Assembly: GCA_037482215.1 (NCBI GenBank)
Contig: CP148074.1
Coordinates: 1,116,001-1,180,000, forward strand
Direction: 5' to 3'
DNA length: 64,000 nucleotides
DNA from: Pseudomonas mendocina
GTDB taxonomy: Bacteria; Pseudomonadota; Gammaproteobacteria; Pseudomonadales; Pseudomonadaceae
Both the position numbers and the translations under genes were made by a program. The notes under the pieces were generated by a model. It did not search any database. It saw only the letters and a program-made list of their open reading frames with translations, and had not been told where the DNA came from. Positions within the stretch are counted from its first letter, which is position 1. Each line of letters starts with the position of its first letter. Positions 36,533 through 45,284 of this stretch are shown piece by piece.

Positions 36533-37476
36533 GCCAGGGCCGCAGCCTGCGTCTGTTTCTGGTGGATGGCACGCCCAATGGCCTGCTCACCGCCGAGATC
36601 ATGAACTGGACCGGCCATGTGCTGACCGGCCCGCGCTCCAAGCTGGCCGAACTGGTGCAGCGCCCCGAGTGCGCGCGCACCGGCGTGTACTTTCTGGTCG
36701 GCCCCGACCCGGATAACAGCCTGCGCTCGCAGGTGTATATCGGCGAGTCGGACGATGTGGCCAAACGACTGAAAAGCCATAACCGCCCGGAAGAGGCTGG
36801 CGGCAAGGACTTCTGGGAGCGCGTCTGTCTGGTGACCAGCAAGGACCAGAACCTGACCAAGGCTCATGTGAAGTACCTGGAAAGCCTGCTGATCGGCATC
36901 GCCAGCAATCTGGGCCGCTGCGAGCTGGTCAACGGTACCGCGCATGAATACGTCAGCCTGCCCGAGTCCGACCGCGCCGATATGGCCTTTTTTCTGGAGC
37001 AGATCCGCACCGTGCTGCCGGTGCTGGGCTTCGACTTCCTGCGTGAGCTGACCAAACCTTCCGCGCCCGCTGCTGCCAGCACGGCGGCACCGGTCAGCCG
37101 ATCTCCGCGCTTCAGTCTGGAGGTTCCACGCTACCGCTTGAGCGCCCAGGGCCAGGAAATCGACGGTGAATTTTTTGTACTCAAAGGCTCCAAGGCCCGC
37201 GCCGAATGGGTGGGCACCGAGCGCGGCTATCAGGGCCTGTTCAAGCAACTGGTCGACGAGGGCGTACTGGTTGCCGATGGCGGCGAGCACCTGAACTTCA
37301 GCGACGACTACGCCTTCAGCAGCCCCAGTGCGGCAGCGGCGGTGGTCTGTGGTCGCGCCGCGAATGGGCGTACATCTTGGGTGGTTGAGGAAACAGGGCA
37401 GACGTATGCCGCTTGGCAGGATTCGCAGTTGAATAGCCTGGTATCTGGAGCAAGCAGTCCATCAAGTGATGACTGA
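36529..37476 (+). CDS. GIY-YIG nuclease with DUF4357
   Basis: A 315-residue protein. An N-terminal GIY-YIG-type fold (GVYFLVGPD near residue 45 and QVYIGESDDVAKRLKSH near 67, with FWERVCLVTSKDQNLTKAH downstream) is joined to a C-terminal DUF4357 domain (EWVGTERGYQGLFKQLVDEG). The exact catalytic Tyr/Arg set was only partly verified. Proteins of this layout are recurrent companions of type I restriction loci, with unproven role. It is locked to hsdS by a 4-bp overlap, so it is produced with the methylase complex. It may be an accessory nuclease. Confidence 0.8.
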   Translation: MSQGRSLRLFLVDGTPNGLLTAEIMNWTGHVLTGPRSKLAELVQRPECARTGVYFLVGPDPDNSLRSQVYIGESDDVAKRLKSHNRPEEAGGKDFWERVCLVTSKDQNLTKAHVKYLESLLIGIASNLGRCELVNGTAHEYVSLPESDRADMAFFLEQIRTVLPVLGFDFLRELTKPSAPAAASTAAPVSRSPRFSLEVPRYRLSAQGQEIDGEFFVLKGSKARAEWVGTERGYQGLFKQLVDEGVLVADGGEHLNFSDDYAFSSPSAAAAVVCGRAANGRTSWVVEETGQTYAAWQDSQLNSLVSGASSPSSDD

Positions 37477-37497
37477 TGACGGAGCGCAGGAGGCGTT

Positions 37498-37998
37498 ATG
37501 AGTGAGCCTATGTTGAGTAAGGCTGCTGAGCTGGAGTTTCAGAAGTCTTGTTATGGCAAGTGTGCCGCGATTAAGCGCAGTGATCTGAGGCCTCTATTGG
37601 ATGAGAGGAAGCTGCTGGCTTCTGATCTGTTCTACCAGGCCCTCCAGTACGTCATTTCGCATAGCGAGAAGCACCGTGAATTCAGCCGTTTGGGTGTTCT
37701 GGTAGATCTTTTCGATGTCCGGGATAACCAGCTGTTTATCGCCTATTGGCTCAGTGAGCGCCTAGGCCTGAAGTGCTCGATGGACAAAGGGCAAGTTCGT
37801 TTCAAGGCCACTGGGCAACCGGCCAAGCCTGACTTGCGGTTCAAGGAAGGAGTCTCTGAGTTTTTTAAGCGAGGCTTGAAGCGCTCATCGCAAGACACCT
37901 CCGCTGCGGAGAAGAAAAAACCGTTGCCTAAGCGTGTTGATATGCTGGATTCTTGGGCTCGGCTTCCTGGCAGCTACGGAGCGGGCAAGAGAAATTGA
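37498..37998 (+). CDS. Unknown protein embedded in type I RM operon
   Basis: A 166-residue soluble protein; I do not recognise a family. The first ~110 residues look like a compact alpha/beta domain (AAIKRSDLRPLLDERKLLAS, EFSRLGVLVDLFDVRDNQLF). The last ~50 are basic and lysine-rich (FFKRGLKRSSQDTSAAEKKK), suggesting nucleic-acid contact. It sits 21 bp after the GIY-YIG gene and 17 bp before the PIN-domain gene. The N-terminal half resembles a dimerising partner more than an enzyme, which is impression only. GGAGGCGTT precedes the ATG. Confidence 0.65.
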   Translation: MSEPMLSKAAELEFQKSCYGKCAAIKRSDLRPLLDERKLLASDLFYQALQYVISHSEKHREFSRLGVLVDLFDVRDNQLFIAYWLSERLGLKCSMDKGQVRFKATGQPAKPDLRFKEGVSEFFKRGLKRSSQDTSAAEKKKPLPKRVDMLDSWARLPGSYGAGKRN

Positions 37999-38015
37999 TC
38001 AATTCGGATGATGAA

Positions 38016-38681
38016 ATGAAGCAGCGTCTGATCCTGGTGGACTACGAGAACATCGGTAAGATCGACCTGTCGCTGCTTGATGCTTCCTATAAGGCCATCA
38101 TTTTTGTAGGGGCCAGGCAGAACACGCCCAAGGCTTCGCGCAAGCCGTCCACTGCGCATCGCTTTTCACGTGTGGACTTCCAGAAGATTGAGGGCGTGGG
38201 TAAGAACGCGCTGGATTTTCATATCGCCTTTCAGTTGGGGCGTACCTTTGAGACTGCGCCGGAAACGCAGTGCATCGTCCTTTCCAAGGATAAGGGTTTC
38301 GACCCGCTCCTGGCCTACCTGAACAAGAACGGCTTGGCGTGCCAGCGCATTGCTGCGCTTGAAGAATTGTTGGCGGAAGAACTGCCTGAGCCAGTAGCTC
38401 TAGCCCCAGAAAATGCATGCGGACGCTGCGGCAAGGCCAGTTGCGTGGAGCACCTGGGTGGCCAGTGGTGTAGCCATTGCGGCCATTTCTCCAGCCCGCC
38501 GGATCCACAGCAGATGCCTTCTCGCCAGACGAAGTATCGCGAAAAGAAAAAAGACAGTTACAGCTACGAACCGCTAATGGGGACCTGTGCCTGGTGCCAC
38601 CAGAGAACCGACATGAGTGGTGGCATCTACGACGACGGTGAGTGGATGTGCCCAGGCTGTATCAGCGCTTACGCCCGATAG
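38016..38681 (+). CDS. PIN/NYN-type nuclease with C-terminal zinc ribbons
   Basis: A 221-residue protein. The N-terminal ~115 residues are a PIN-like/NYN domain: LILVDYENIGKIDLSLL (first acidic residue), KNALDFHIAFQLGRTF (central Asp) and CIVLSKDKGFDPLLAYL (third Asp), the acidic pattern of metal-dependent RNases. The C-terminus has two zinc-ribbon modules (CGRCGKASC...CSHCGHF and CAWCHQRTD...CPGC). The start is the ATG at 38016. It lies inside the RM operon before hsdR. An RNase effector triggered by restriction or infection is a reasonable guess; no function is established. Confidence 0.75.
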   Translation: MKQRLILVDYENIGKIDLSLLDASYKAIIFVGARQNTPKASRKPSTAHRFSRVDFQKIEGVGKNALDFHIAFQLGRTFETAPETQCIVLSKDKGFDPLLAYLNKNGLACQRIAALEELLAEELPEPVALAPENACGRCGKASCVEHLGGQWCSHCGHFSSPPDPQQMPSRQTKYREKKKDSYSYEPLMGTCAWCHQRTDMSGGIYDDGEWMCPGCISAYAR

Positions 38682-38735
38682 ACAGTATTTGATGTGCCGT
38701 TCCCAGGGATGGCCGAGAAGTTTAAGGATAAAACC

Positions 38736-41700
38736 ATGAGCCAAATCCACCACGAATGCGAACTGGAACGCCATATCGTCGAGCAGCTTGAAGCTGCCGG
38801 GTGGCTGGTTGGCAAGTCCGCCGACTATGACCAGGGGCGCGCACTGTTCCCCGAGGATGTGCTGGGTTGGTTGGAGGACAGTCAATCAGCGGCTATGGAC
38901 AAGCTCCGCGCCATGAACGGTACCGGTACACGTGATGTGGTGCTGGATCGGCTGGTCAAACAGCTGGAGAACAAGGTCGATGGCGGCACGGTGAATGTGC
39001 TGCGTTATGGCTGTGCCGTGGCGGGAGGTGGCACCCTCGCCATGAGCCAGGCACTGCCCGAAGACGAGCGCAATGACACGGTGATCGCCCGCTATGCGGT
39101 CAACCGCCTGCGTGTGGTGCCGCAGCTGCGTTACTCGCTGGACAAGGCGGATGAGATCGACCTGGCCTTTTTTATCAACGGCATCCCGGTGGCTACGGTG
39201 GAGCTGAAGACCGACTTCACCCAGTCGGTGCAGGCTGCCATGCAGCAGTACCGCATGGATCGCAAGCCCGAGCGCAAGAACGGCGGCCTGGAGCCGCTGC
39301 TGAGCTTCAAGCGCGGCGCGGTGGTGCACTTCGCCATGAGCGACAGCGACATCCGCATGACTACCAAGCTGGCAGGGGATTCGACCTTCTTCCTGCCCTT
39401 CAACCGGGGCAACGATGGCGCCGCCGGCAATCCGCCGGGCGAGAAAGGTCAGTATCCGGTGAGCTACTTGTGGGAGCGGGTGCTGCATAAGGACAACTGG
39501 CTGCACATCTTCCATCGTTTCGTGCTGCAGGAGCGTAAGGAAGCCCAGGACGTCAACGGCAAGACCTATTTCAAGGAAGGCCTGATCTTCCCGCGTTTCC
39601 ATCAGTGGGAAGGCGTGACCAAGATGATCGACGCGGTGCGGGTTGAGGGGGCAGGGCAACCGTACCTGATCCAGCACAGTGCCGGCTCGGGCAAGACCAA
39701 TACCATTGCCTGGACTGCGCATTCGCTGATCCGTGTGCGCCGTCCTGATGGCGAACCGTACTTTCACAGCGTGATAGTGGTGACCGACCGCCAGGTGCTG
39801 GACCAACAGCTGCAGGATGCTATCCAGCAGATCGAGCACCAGGCCGGCGTGGTCTGCGCCATCGACCGTCAGCAGTCGAGCCTGCCGAAGAGCCAGCAGC
39901 TTGCTAAGGCCATGCTTGATGGCGTGCCGATCATCGTCTGTACCCTGCAGACCTTCCCATATGCGCAGAAGGCCATTCTCGGCGAGCAGAGCCTGCGCAA
40001 CCGCCGCTTCGCCATCATCATCGACGAGGCGCACAGCTCGACCGGAGGCAGTACGGCGGATGACCTGCGCTATGTGCTGACCGGGCAGAGCGAGGCGGAG
40101 TGGGAAACGCTTTCCAAGGAGGAGCGGCTGTCCGTCTGGCAGAGCTCGCGTTCGCGGCCGGGCAATGCCAGCTACTTCGCCTTCACCGCCACGCCCAAGC
40201 ATTCGACGCTGAGTCTGTTCGGACGCCCGCGCAACCCGGCGCAGCCCGTGAGCACCGACAACCCCCCGGCACCGTTCCATCTCTACACCATGCAGCAGGC
40301 TATCGACGAGGGCTTCATCCTCGATGTGCTGAAGAACTACACCAGCTACGAGGTGGCGTTCAAAATCGGCAGCGAGATGGTCGATGACAAGCGCGTGGAT
40401 GAGAAGAGCGCCGGGCGCAAGCTGGCCAAGTGGCTGTCGCTTAACCCGGTGAACGTGGGGCAGAAGGTAGAGCTGATCGTTGAACACTTCCGCAAGAACG
40501 TCGCACACCTGCTAGGTGGTCAGGCCAAGGCCATGGTGGTGACCAGCTCGCGTGCGGCAGCGGTGAAGTACCACCTGGCGCTAGAGGATTACTGCAAGCG
40601 TAAGGGCTACGACAACGTGCAGGCGATGGTGGCCTTCTCCGGTGAGGTACCTAACACGGATGTGCAGGAGCCCAGTCTGCCCAAGGATCACCAGTTCAGT
40701 GAAACCAACCTGAACACCGGCCTGCATGGCCGTGACATGCGCAAGGTGTTCGATACCCCGGACTACCGGGTGATGATCGTTGCCAATAAATACCAGACCG
40801 GCTTCGATCAGCCGAAGCTGGTGGCCATGTACCTGGACAAAAAAATATCCGGCGTGGAGGCGGTGCAGACGCTGTCGCGCTTGAACCGTACCTTCCCCGG
40901 TAAGGACAAGACTTTCGTTATCGACTTCGCCAACAAGGCCGAAGAGATCCTCGCATCGTTCAAGACCTTCTACCGCGATGCCCAGGTGGCGGATATCCAG
41001 GATCCGAACATCGTCTACGACATCAAGCAGCGCCTGGATGGGATGTTCATCTACGAGCAGGCTGAGGTCGAGGCATTCGGCGATGCCATCGTCGATCCTA
41101 AGGTGACGCACCAGAAACTGTTCTCGCTGACGCAATCTGCTACGGACCGTTTCAACGGCAAGCTGAAGACACTCAACGACGCTATCGATCAGTGGGAAAA
41201 GGACTGGGAGAAGGCTGATGAGGAGGGCAACGAGCAGGCCAAGCAATACGCCGATATGCAGCGGGCGGAGTACTGCAAGGCGCGCGACGAGCTGATGATC
41301 TTCAGCGAGAGCCTGACCAAGTTTGTGCGCAGCTACGAGTACATCGCTCAGCTCATCGACTTCGCCGACCCAAGCCTAGAGGCCTTCGCCAGCTATGCCC
41401 GCCTGCTGCGTAAGCGGCTCAAGGGCATCACGGCGGAGCAGGTGGATCTGGGCGACCTCAAGCTCAGCCACTACAAGATCAAGAAAGGCGACAACCTCAG
41501 CGGCGTAGGCGTGCAGGCGGAAACACCTGGCCTCTACGGCATGACCGACAACGGCTTGCGCGACGCCCGCGACCGCGAGAAGAAGTACCTTACCGAACTG
41601 ATCGAGAAGCTCAACAACGCCTTCGGTAAGGACATCACCGATACCGATCAGGTGGCGTTTGCTGTGCACGTTTCCGAGAAGCTACGCGCCGACAGCGTGG

Positions 41701-41924
41701 TGATGGCCCAGGTGCAGAACAACACCATGGAGCAGGCCATGAAGGCCGACCTGCCCACGAAAGCCATCTCCGCCATCGCCGCCGCCATGAACAGCCACAC
41801 CAGCATGGCGACCAAGCTGCTCAGTGACGAGTCGACGCGCGATGTGTTTCTGACGGTGGTGTATGAGCTGCTGAAGAAGGATGCGGGGGCGGATTTGCTC
41901 GGCTCTACCAGGCCAAGTGCTTAA
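38736..41924 (+). CDS. hsdR: Type I restriction endonuclease subunit HsdR
   Basis: A 1062-residue translocase-nuclease. The N-terminal PD-(D/E)xK nuclease has IDLAFFINGIPVATVELKT. SF2 motor motifs are HSAGSGKTNTIAWTAH (I), IIIDEAHSSTGG (II), YFAFTATPKH (III) and VEAVQTLSRLNRTFPGKDK (VI). The C-terminal helical region would dock HsdM2S. The start at 38736 (MSQIHHECEL) follows AAGGAT; an in-frame ATG at 38694 has no ribosome site. It cleaves unmethylated DNA after translocation. A 54-bp gap from the PIN gene and 48 bp to druH keep it in the same operon. Confidence 0.95.
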   Translation: MSQIHHECELERHIVEQLEAAGWLVGKSADYDQGRALFPEDVLGWLEDSQSAAMDKLRAMNGTGTRDVVLDRLVKQLENKVDGGTVNVLRYGCAVAGGGTLAMSQALPEDERNDTVIARYAVNRLRVVPQLRYSLDKADEIDLAFFINGIPVATVELKTDFTQSVQAAMQQYRMDRKPERKNGGLEPLLSFKRGAVVHFAMSDSDIRMTTKLAGDSTFFLPFNRGNDGAAGNPPGEKGQYPVSYLWERVLHKDNWLHIFHRFVLQERKEAQDVNGKTYFKEGLIFPRFHQWEGVTKMIDAVRVEGAGQPYLIQHSAGSGKTNTIAWTAHSLIRVRRPDGEPYFHSVIVVTDRQVLDQQLQDAIQQIEHQAGVVCAIDRQQSSLPKSQQLAKAMLDGVPIIVCTLQTFPYAQKAILGEQSLRNRRFAIIIDEAHSSTGGSTADDLRYVLTGQSEAEWETLSKEERLSVWQSSRSRPGNASYFAFTATPKHSTLSLFGRPRNPAQPVSTDNPPAPFHLYTMQQAIDEGFILDVLKNYTSYEVAFKIGSEMVDDKRVDEKSAGRKLAKWLSLNPVNVGQKVELIVEHFRKNVAHLLGGQAKAMVVTSSRAAAVKYHLALEDYCKRKGYDNVQAMVAFSGEVPNTDVQEPSLPKDHQFSETNLNTGLHGRDMRKVFDTPDYRVMIVANKYQTGFDQPKLVAMYLDKKISGVEAVQTLSRLNRTFPGKDKTFVIDFANKAEEILASFKTFYRDAQVADIQDPNIVYDIKQRLDGMFIYEQAEVEAFGDAIVDPKVTHQKLFSLTQSATDRFNGKLKTLNDAIDQWEKDWEKADEEGNEQAKQYADMQRAEYCKARDELMIFSESLTKFVRSYEYIAQLIDFADPSLEAFASYARLLRKRLKGITAEQVDLGDLKLSHYKIKKGDNLSGVGVQAETPGLYGMTDNGLRDARDREKKYLTELIEKLNNAFGKDITDTDQVAFAVHVSEKLRADSVVMAQVQNNTMEQAMKADLPTKAISAIAAAMNSHTSMATKLLSDESTRDVFLTVVYELLKKDAGADLLGSTRPSA

Positions 41925-41972
41925 GAGACGTTGTTGTCGGTAAAGCGGCTAGGGAGTCAAAAGGAGTTTGCA

Positions 41973-44900
41973 ATGGACGTGACTGCACCTGTTACCAGTG
42001 CTGCGAAGGCATGGTTGAGTGAGTTTCTGTTTAACCGTGAGATGTTCAAGGGGCCTGACGGTACACCTCTTTATAGTTATCACGTTACAGAGGACGAGTT
42101 CCGGTCGCTTGTTGAGCTACTTCGTTCCTACTTCAAGCGTGGTGCTGTGGCAAACAGTTCCGCTCATCTGGCGGCATGTTTTTGTCTATTCGTGAGCGAG
42201 CAGTATCGGCGCGCCTATAACAGCTCTTGGTCATGGTCAGGACCTGAGTCTTTGCTGGAGGCATCCTTGTCTCCGCAGCAGCATGCCAGCCTAACGGCCA
42301 CTGGGTTGGCCTATTGGAAACGGCCGATTCGACTCCGGGAGAATGGGCGCGACTGGCTTGGCTCGCTATTCGCTGAGGGCGGGCTTCCGTGGCCATTGGT
42401 TCAAAGTGAGTCACACGGGTTCGGGCGCGCTGTGCGCAGGGGTATTAAGCATTTCTACCGAACTGAAGGTAACCGCAGGACAACCGCGGACCTAATGGCG
42501 GACTTCGAAAATGACCTACCGCTCATTTTTCGCAACCTCGAAACGCGTCGGCTTTTAGCGGGCATCGTTGATCAGCTCATGTATCTGGTTGAGCATCACC
42601 CACTCAAGGATCAACAGGATCCAGTCAGTTATCTGGATCAGGCAGCCCCAGGATGGACAGATGCCTTCCCAATTCCATTAGATGAAAGCAATGCACGCAC
42701 GCTGCTCAATGACTGGCTCCGCGACGCCGGGCAGAAGCGCAAGGAGCGTCAAGAGTCCTTGGAGAGGGCGAGGGCCTTCACTTGCGAACATTTTCTGCAT
42801 GGCACATTGCCGCAATGGTTGATACGCACCGAATTGATCCTGCCTCATGAGGCAGAGTTTGCGGTTGATTCGACAAGTCTGAGTAGTACCCGACTTGAGC
42901 TGGCCTACTACGAGGGCGAAAGGCTCCTAGCTAGAGGGCCCGCCGTTTACGGACAGCTTACTGAAAAAGGTATCAAGGCGCGCTTCTCCAATCCTCAAGT
43001 CACGCTCGAACGTCGCAAACCTGGCGAGCCGGTGAGTCTTCGCTTGTTGGACAACGGGCGTGTGGTGCATTGCCAATACTTCGATGGCAGCGCCCTCGAT
43101 TATCACGATGTACCTTTGATTTTCGAGAGTCGCTCCGAGCGCTGGCAACTGGTTGCTGTGTCTAGTTGCTCGCTGTCATCTGGACTGGTTCGACTTCGAG
43201 TTCCCAAGGGCTTTTCGACCAGTTGCGAAGGTGACGCTGCAAAGCCTTTGGCCGAGGACCAAGAAAATGGCCTCTGGATGGATGCAAACTCCAACTTCAC
43301 GCTGGTAAAGGGGGAGGATAGCTATCTAGTCGCGCTTAATCAGGCGGACAGCGATGACTCTAAACCAACTCTCTCGGGTGTGTTTGCACTTTACGAAAGC
43401 ACCCCCTCGATGGTCTTCCTGGGGTGGCCCAACCTTGAGTTGCCTGAAGGTTACCCTTATTCCAGAGATGACTTGTTCGAGTTCGTCAATGGCAAGCTTC
43501 TTGACCGACGACTTATCGGCCAATACGGCTCGGTGCGTTACACCCTGCGCACTCGATCGGGAAAGACACTCATGCAGCGCCGTTTCGGCGTGCTGCCTAG
43601 AGATTTTGGTCTTTCGCTGTTCCCCGAAGTACGCGAACAGCCTGCACGTATCGAGATCAAAGGGGCTGCGCAGCTTGATCCGCATATTGTCAGCAATGCC
43701 TTGGTAGTGGAGCAGTCAGAAAATTCGCTGTATCTGCGCCATCGAGGAGACGTACCGCCTTCGACCTTTATGATCGAAGTAGGTCAAGGATTGCCCACGC
43801 TGCAGTTGCACTTGCCCTATCCCTACCAGGGGGCCCGCCTGCTGGACCAATTCGGCAATCCGTCGCGAGCCAGAGAGTTGTTACTGGTTGATCTGATGGG
43901 GTATCGCATCTCACTGACCTCAGGGTTAACCCAAGGACAGACCTTCCACATGCAGTTGGAACTGGTGAGCGCGGAGCAGCAGCCGCATCCGCAACGCACG
44001 TACAGCATTCGGGTAGGTTCGGCACCTGTGATGCTCAACCTGTTCAGCTACCTAGCTGACATGCAGAACATGCTTGGAGCAGTAGATGAGCAGGATGCCT
44101 ATATCAGGCTTTCTGTTGAGGCCGAAAAACCACTGCTTAAATTCGATATTCGCCGATATGGTGGCCAGCTTGAGTGGGAAGGTCGCTATGCCTTCCATAT
44201 AGGCGGCGTCTCCAATAAAGCTGTACTGGATGGTGTGAAGGCAGAGGCTATGCTCCTGTCCGATCCCAAGCGAGCCCCTTTGCAGTTGATCGAGAAGACC
44301 AGTGAATCAGTTGGTACTGGTAGCTTCGAGATACCACAGGCTATGCAGTCTCGTGGGCCGTGGCTGATCTACCCTGCAGACAACTCAGGCATTCGTTTTC
44401 GTCCAGCGCTGTATTTGCTGCCTGAAAACAGTCTGGATACCGCAGGAGAGGTTATTTCACTACACCGGGCCGCTGAGCTGTTTCACCCTTGGCGCAATCC
44501 GTATGTCATCGAGCAGCAGGTTGCTGCTATGGCGGACGATTTTAACCACAGTGGCTGGCAGTACTTAGCCGACTTGAAGCAGAACTACCATCACCTGCCG
44601 CTATCATCGTTCGAGACCTGGAAGGCTCTATCGCGCAACCAAGAGGCATTGAGCTTCGCAGTTTTCCGTCTTGAGATGGATGAATCTTTCTGCCTTCGCA
44701 TCCGTGACGAGCTCGCAGTTATTTGGGAAACCATCCCGCTTCCTCTATGGGTACGGGCGCATCGGCTTTTCCACAACGCTATGCGCTTGACTGGGCTTCC
44801 CGAGGTTCTGGTCAACAATCTTGTATCGAATCGTGCCAGTGTACTGCGCTTCATCGTTTCCGGATTTGAATATCTTGGGGATTACCTGAGCACCGGTAGC

Positions 44901-45275
44901 CGAAGCTCATTGATAAAACTGCCACCAGAAAATGTTCTGCCGATCTGGTATCAGGAGCTGCGCCGATTTCATGAAGCTAACCGGAATTGGCCAACTCTTT
45001 TGGGTCGCGAGCTTTCCAACTGGATTGACGGGCAGAAACTGCCGCCTTTGGTAAAGGCTCTTTCATTGGCTGAGTTCACTGATGCGGTCACCTATCTGCC
45101 CATATTCATGGCCTATGTCACAGCCGGTCGGGCAAGAATTACTGACCTGCCGGCGACACCAGCCTATCTGAAATTTGCGATACGATTGATTTCCGACTTC
45201 GACCGTCAGGGATGGTTCGTGCCTGCACACGCCCTGATGGTGTCTTATTTGCTCGCCTCGCAGGACGAGGCATAA
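41973..45275 (+). CDS. druH: Druantia type III protein DruH (STY4851/ECs_5259 family)
   Basis: An 1100-residue protein without a recognised enzymatic motif. It resembles the large STY4851/ECs_5259-family proteins that precede DruE in Druantia type III systems. It has an N-terminal alpha-helical part (LSEFLFNREMFKGPDG, RGIKHFYRTEGNRRT) and a long beta-rich middle. Evidence is size, composition and direct pairing with a ~2100-residue DUF1998 helicase only 9 bp downstream. The ATG at 41973 has AAAAGGAG at 7 bp. Druantia III protects against phages by an unresolved mechanism. Confidence 0.78.
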   Translation: MDVTAPVTSAAKAWLSEFLFNREMFKGPDGTPLYSYHVTEDEFRSLVELLRSYFKRGAVANSSAHLAACFCLFVSEQYRRAYNSSWSWSGPESLLEASLSPQQHASLTATGLAYWKRPIRLRENGRDWLGSLFAEGGLPWPLVQSESHGFGRAVRRGIKHFYRTEGNRRTTADLMADFENDLPLIFRNLETRRLLAGIVDQLMYLVEHHPLKDQQDPVSYLDQAAPGWTDAFPIPLDESNARTLLNDWLRDAGQKRKERQESLERARAFTCEHFLHGTLPQWLIRTELILPHEAEFAVDSTSLSSTRLELAYYEGERLLARGPAVYGQLTEKGIKARFSNPQVTLERRKPGEPVSLRLLDNGRVVHCQYFDGSALDYHDVPLIFESRSERWQLVAVSSCSLSSGLVRLRVPKGFSTSCEGDAAKPLAEDQENGLWMDANSNFTLVKGEDSYLVALNQADSDDSKPTLSGVFALYESTPSMVFLGWPNLELPEGYPYSRDDLFEFVNGKLLDRRLIGQYGSVRYTLRTRSGKTLMQRRFGVLPRDFGLSLFPEVREQPARIEIKGAAQLDPHIVSNALVVEQSENSLYLRHRGDVPPSTFMIEVGQGLPTLQLHLPYPYQGARLLDQFGNPSRARELLLVDLMGYRISLTSGLTQGQTFHMQLELVSAEQQPHPQRTYSIRVGSAPVMLNLFSYLADMQNMLGAVDEQDAYIRLSVEAEKPLLKFDIRRYGGQLEWEGRYAFHIGGVSNKAVLDGVKAEAMLLSDPKRAPLQLIEKTSESVGTGSFEIPQAMQSRGPWLIYPADNSGIRFRPALYLLPENSLDTAGEVISLHRAAELFHPWRNPYVIEQQVAAMADDFNHSGWQYLADLKQNYHHLPLSSFETWKALSRNQEALSFAVFRLEMDESFCLRIRDELAVIWETIPLPLWVRAHRLFHNAMRLTGLPEVLVNNLVSNRASVLRFIVSGFEYLGDYLSTGSRSSLIKLPPENVLPIWYQELRRFHEANRNWPTLLGRELSNWIDGQKLPPLVKALSLAEFTDAVTYLPIFMAYVTAGRARITDLPATPAYLKFAIRLISDFDRQGWFVPAHALMVSYLLASQDEA

Positions 45276-45284
45276 GGAGTGGCG

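Noticed and set aside
38886..40508. Long minus-strand open frame (540 codons) opposite hsdR
   Set aside because: It is a mirror of the high-GC hsdR codon structure, has no ribosome site or recognisable domain, and lies wholly inside a gene with intact helicase motifs.
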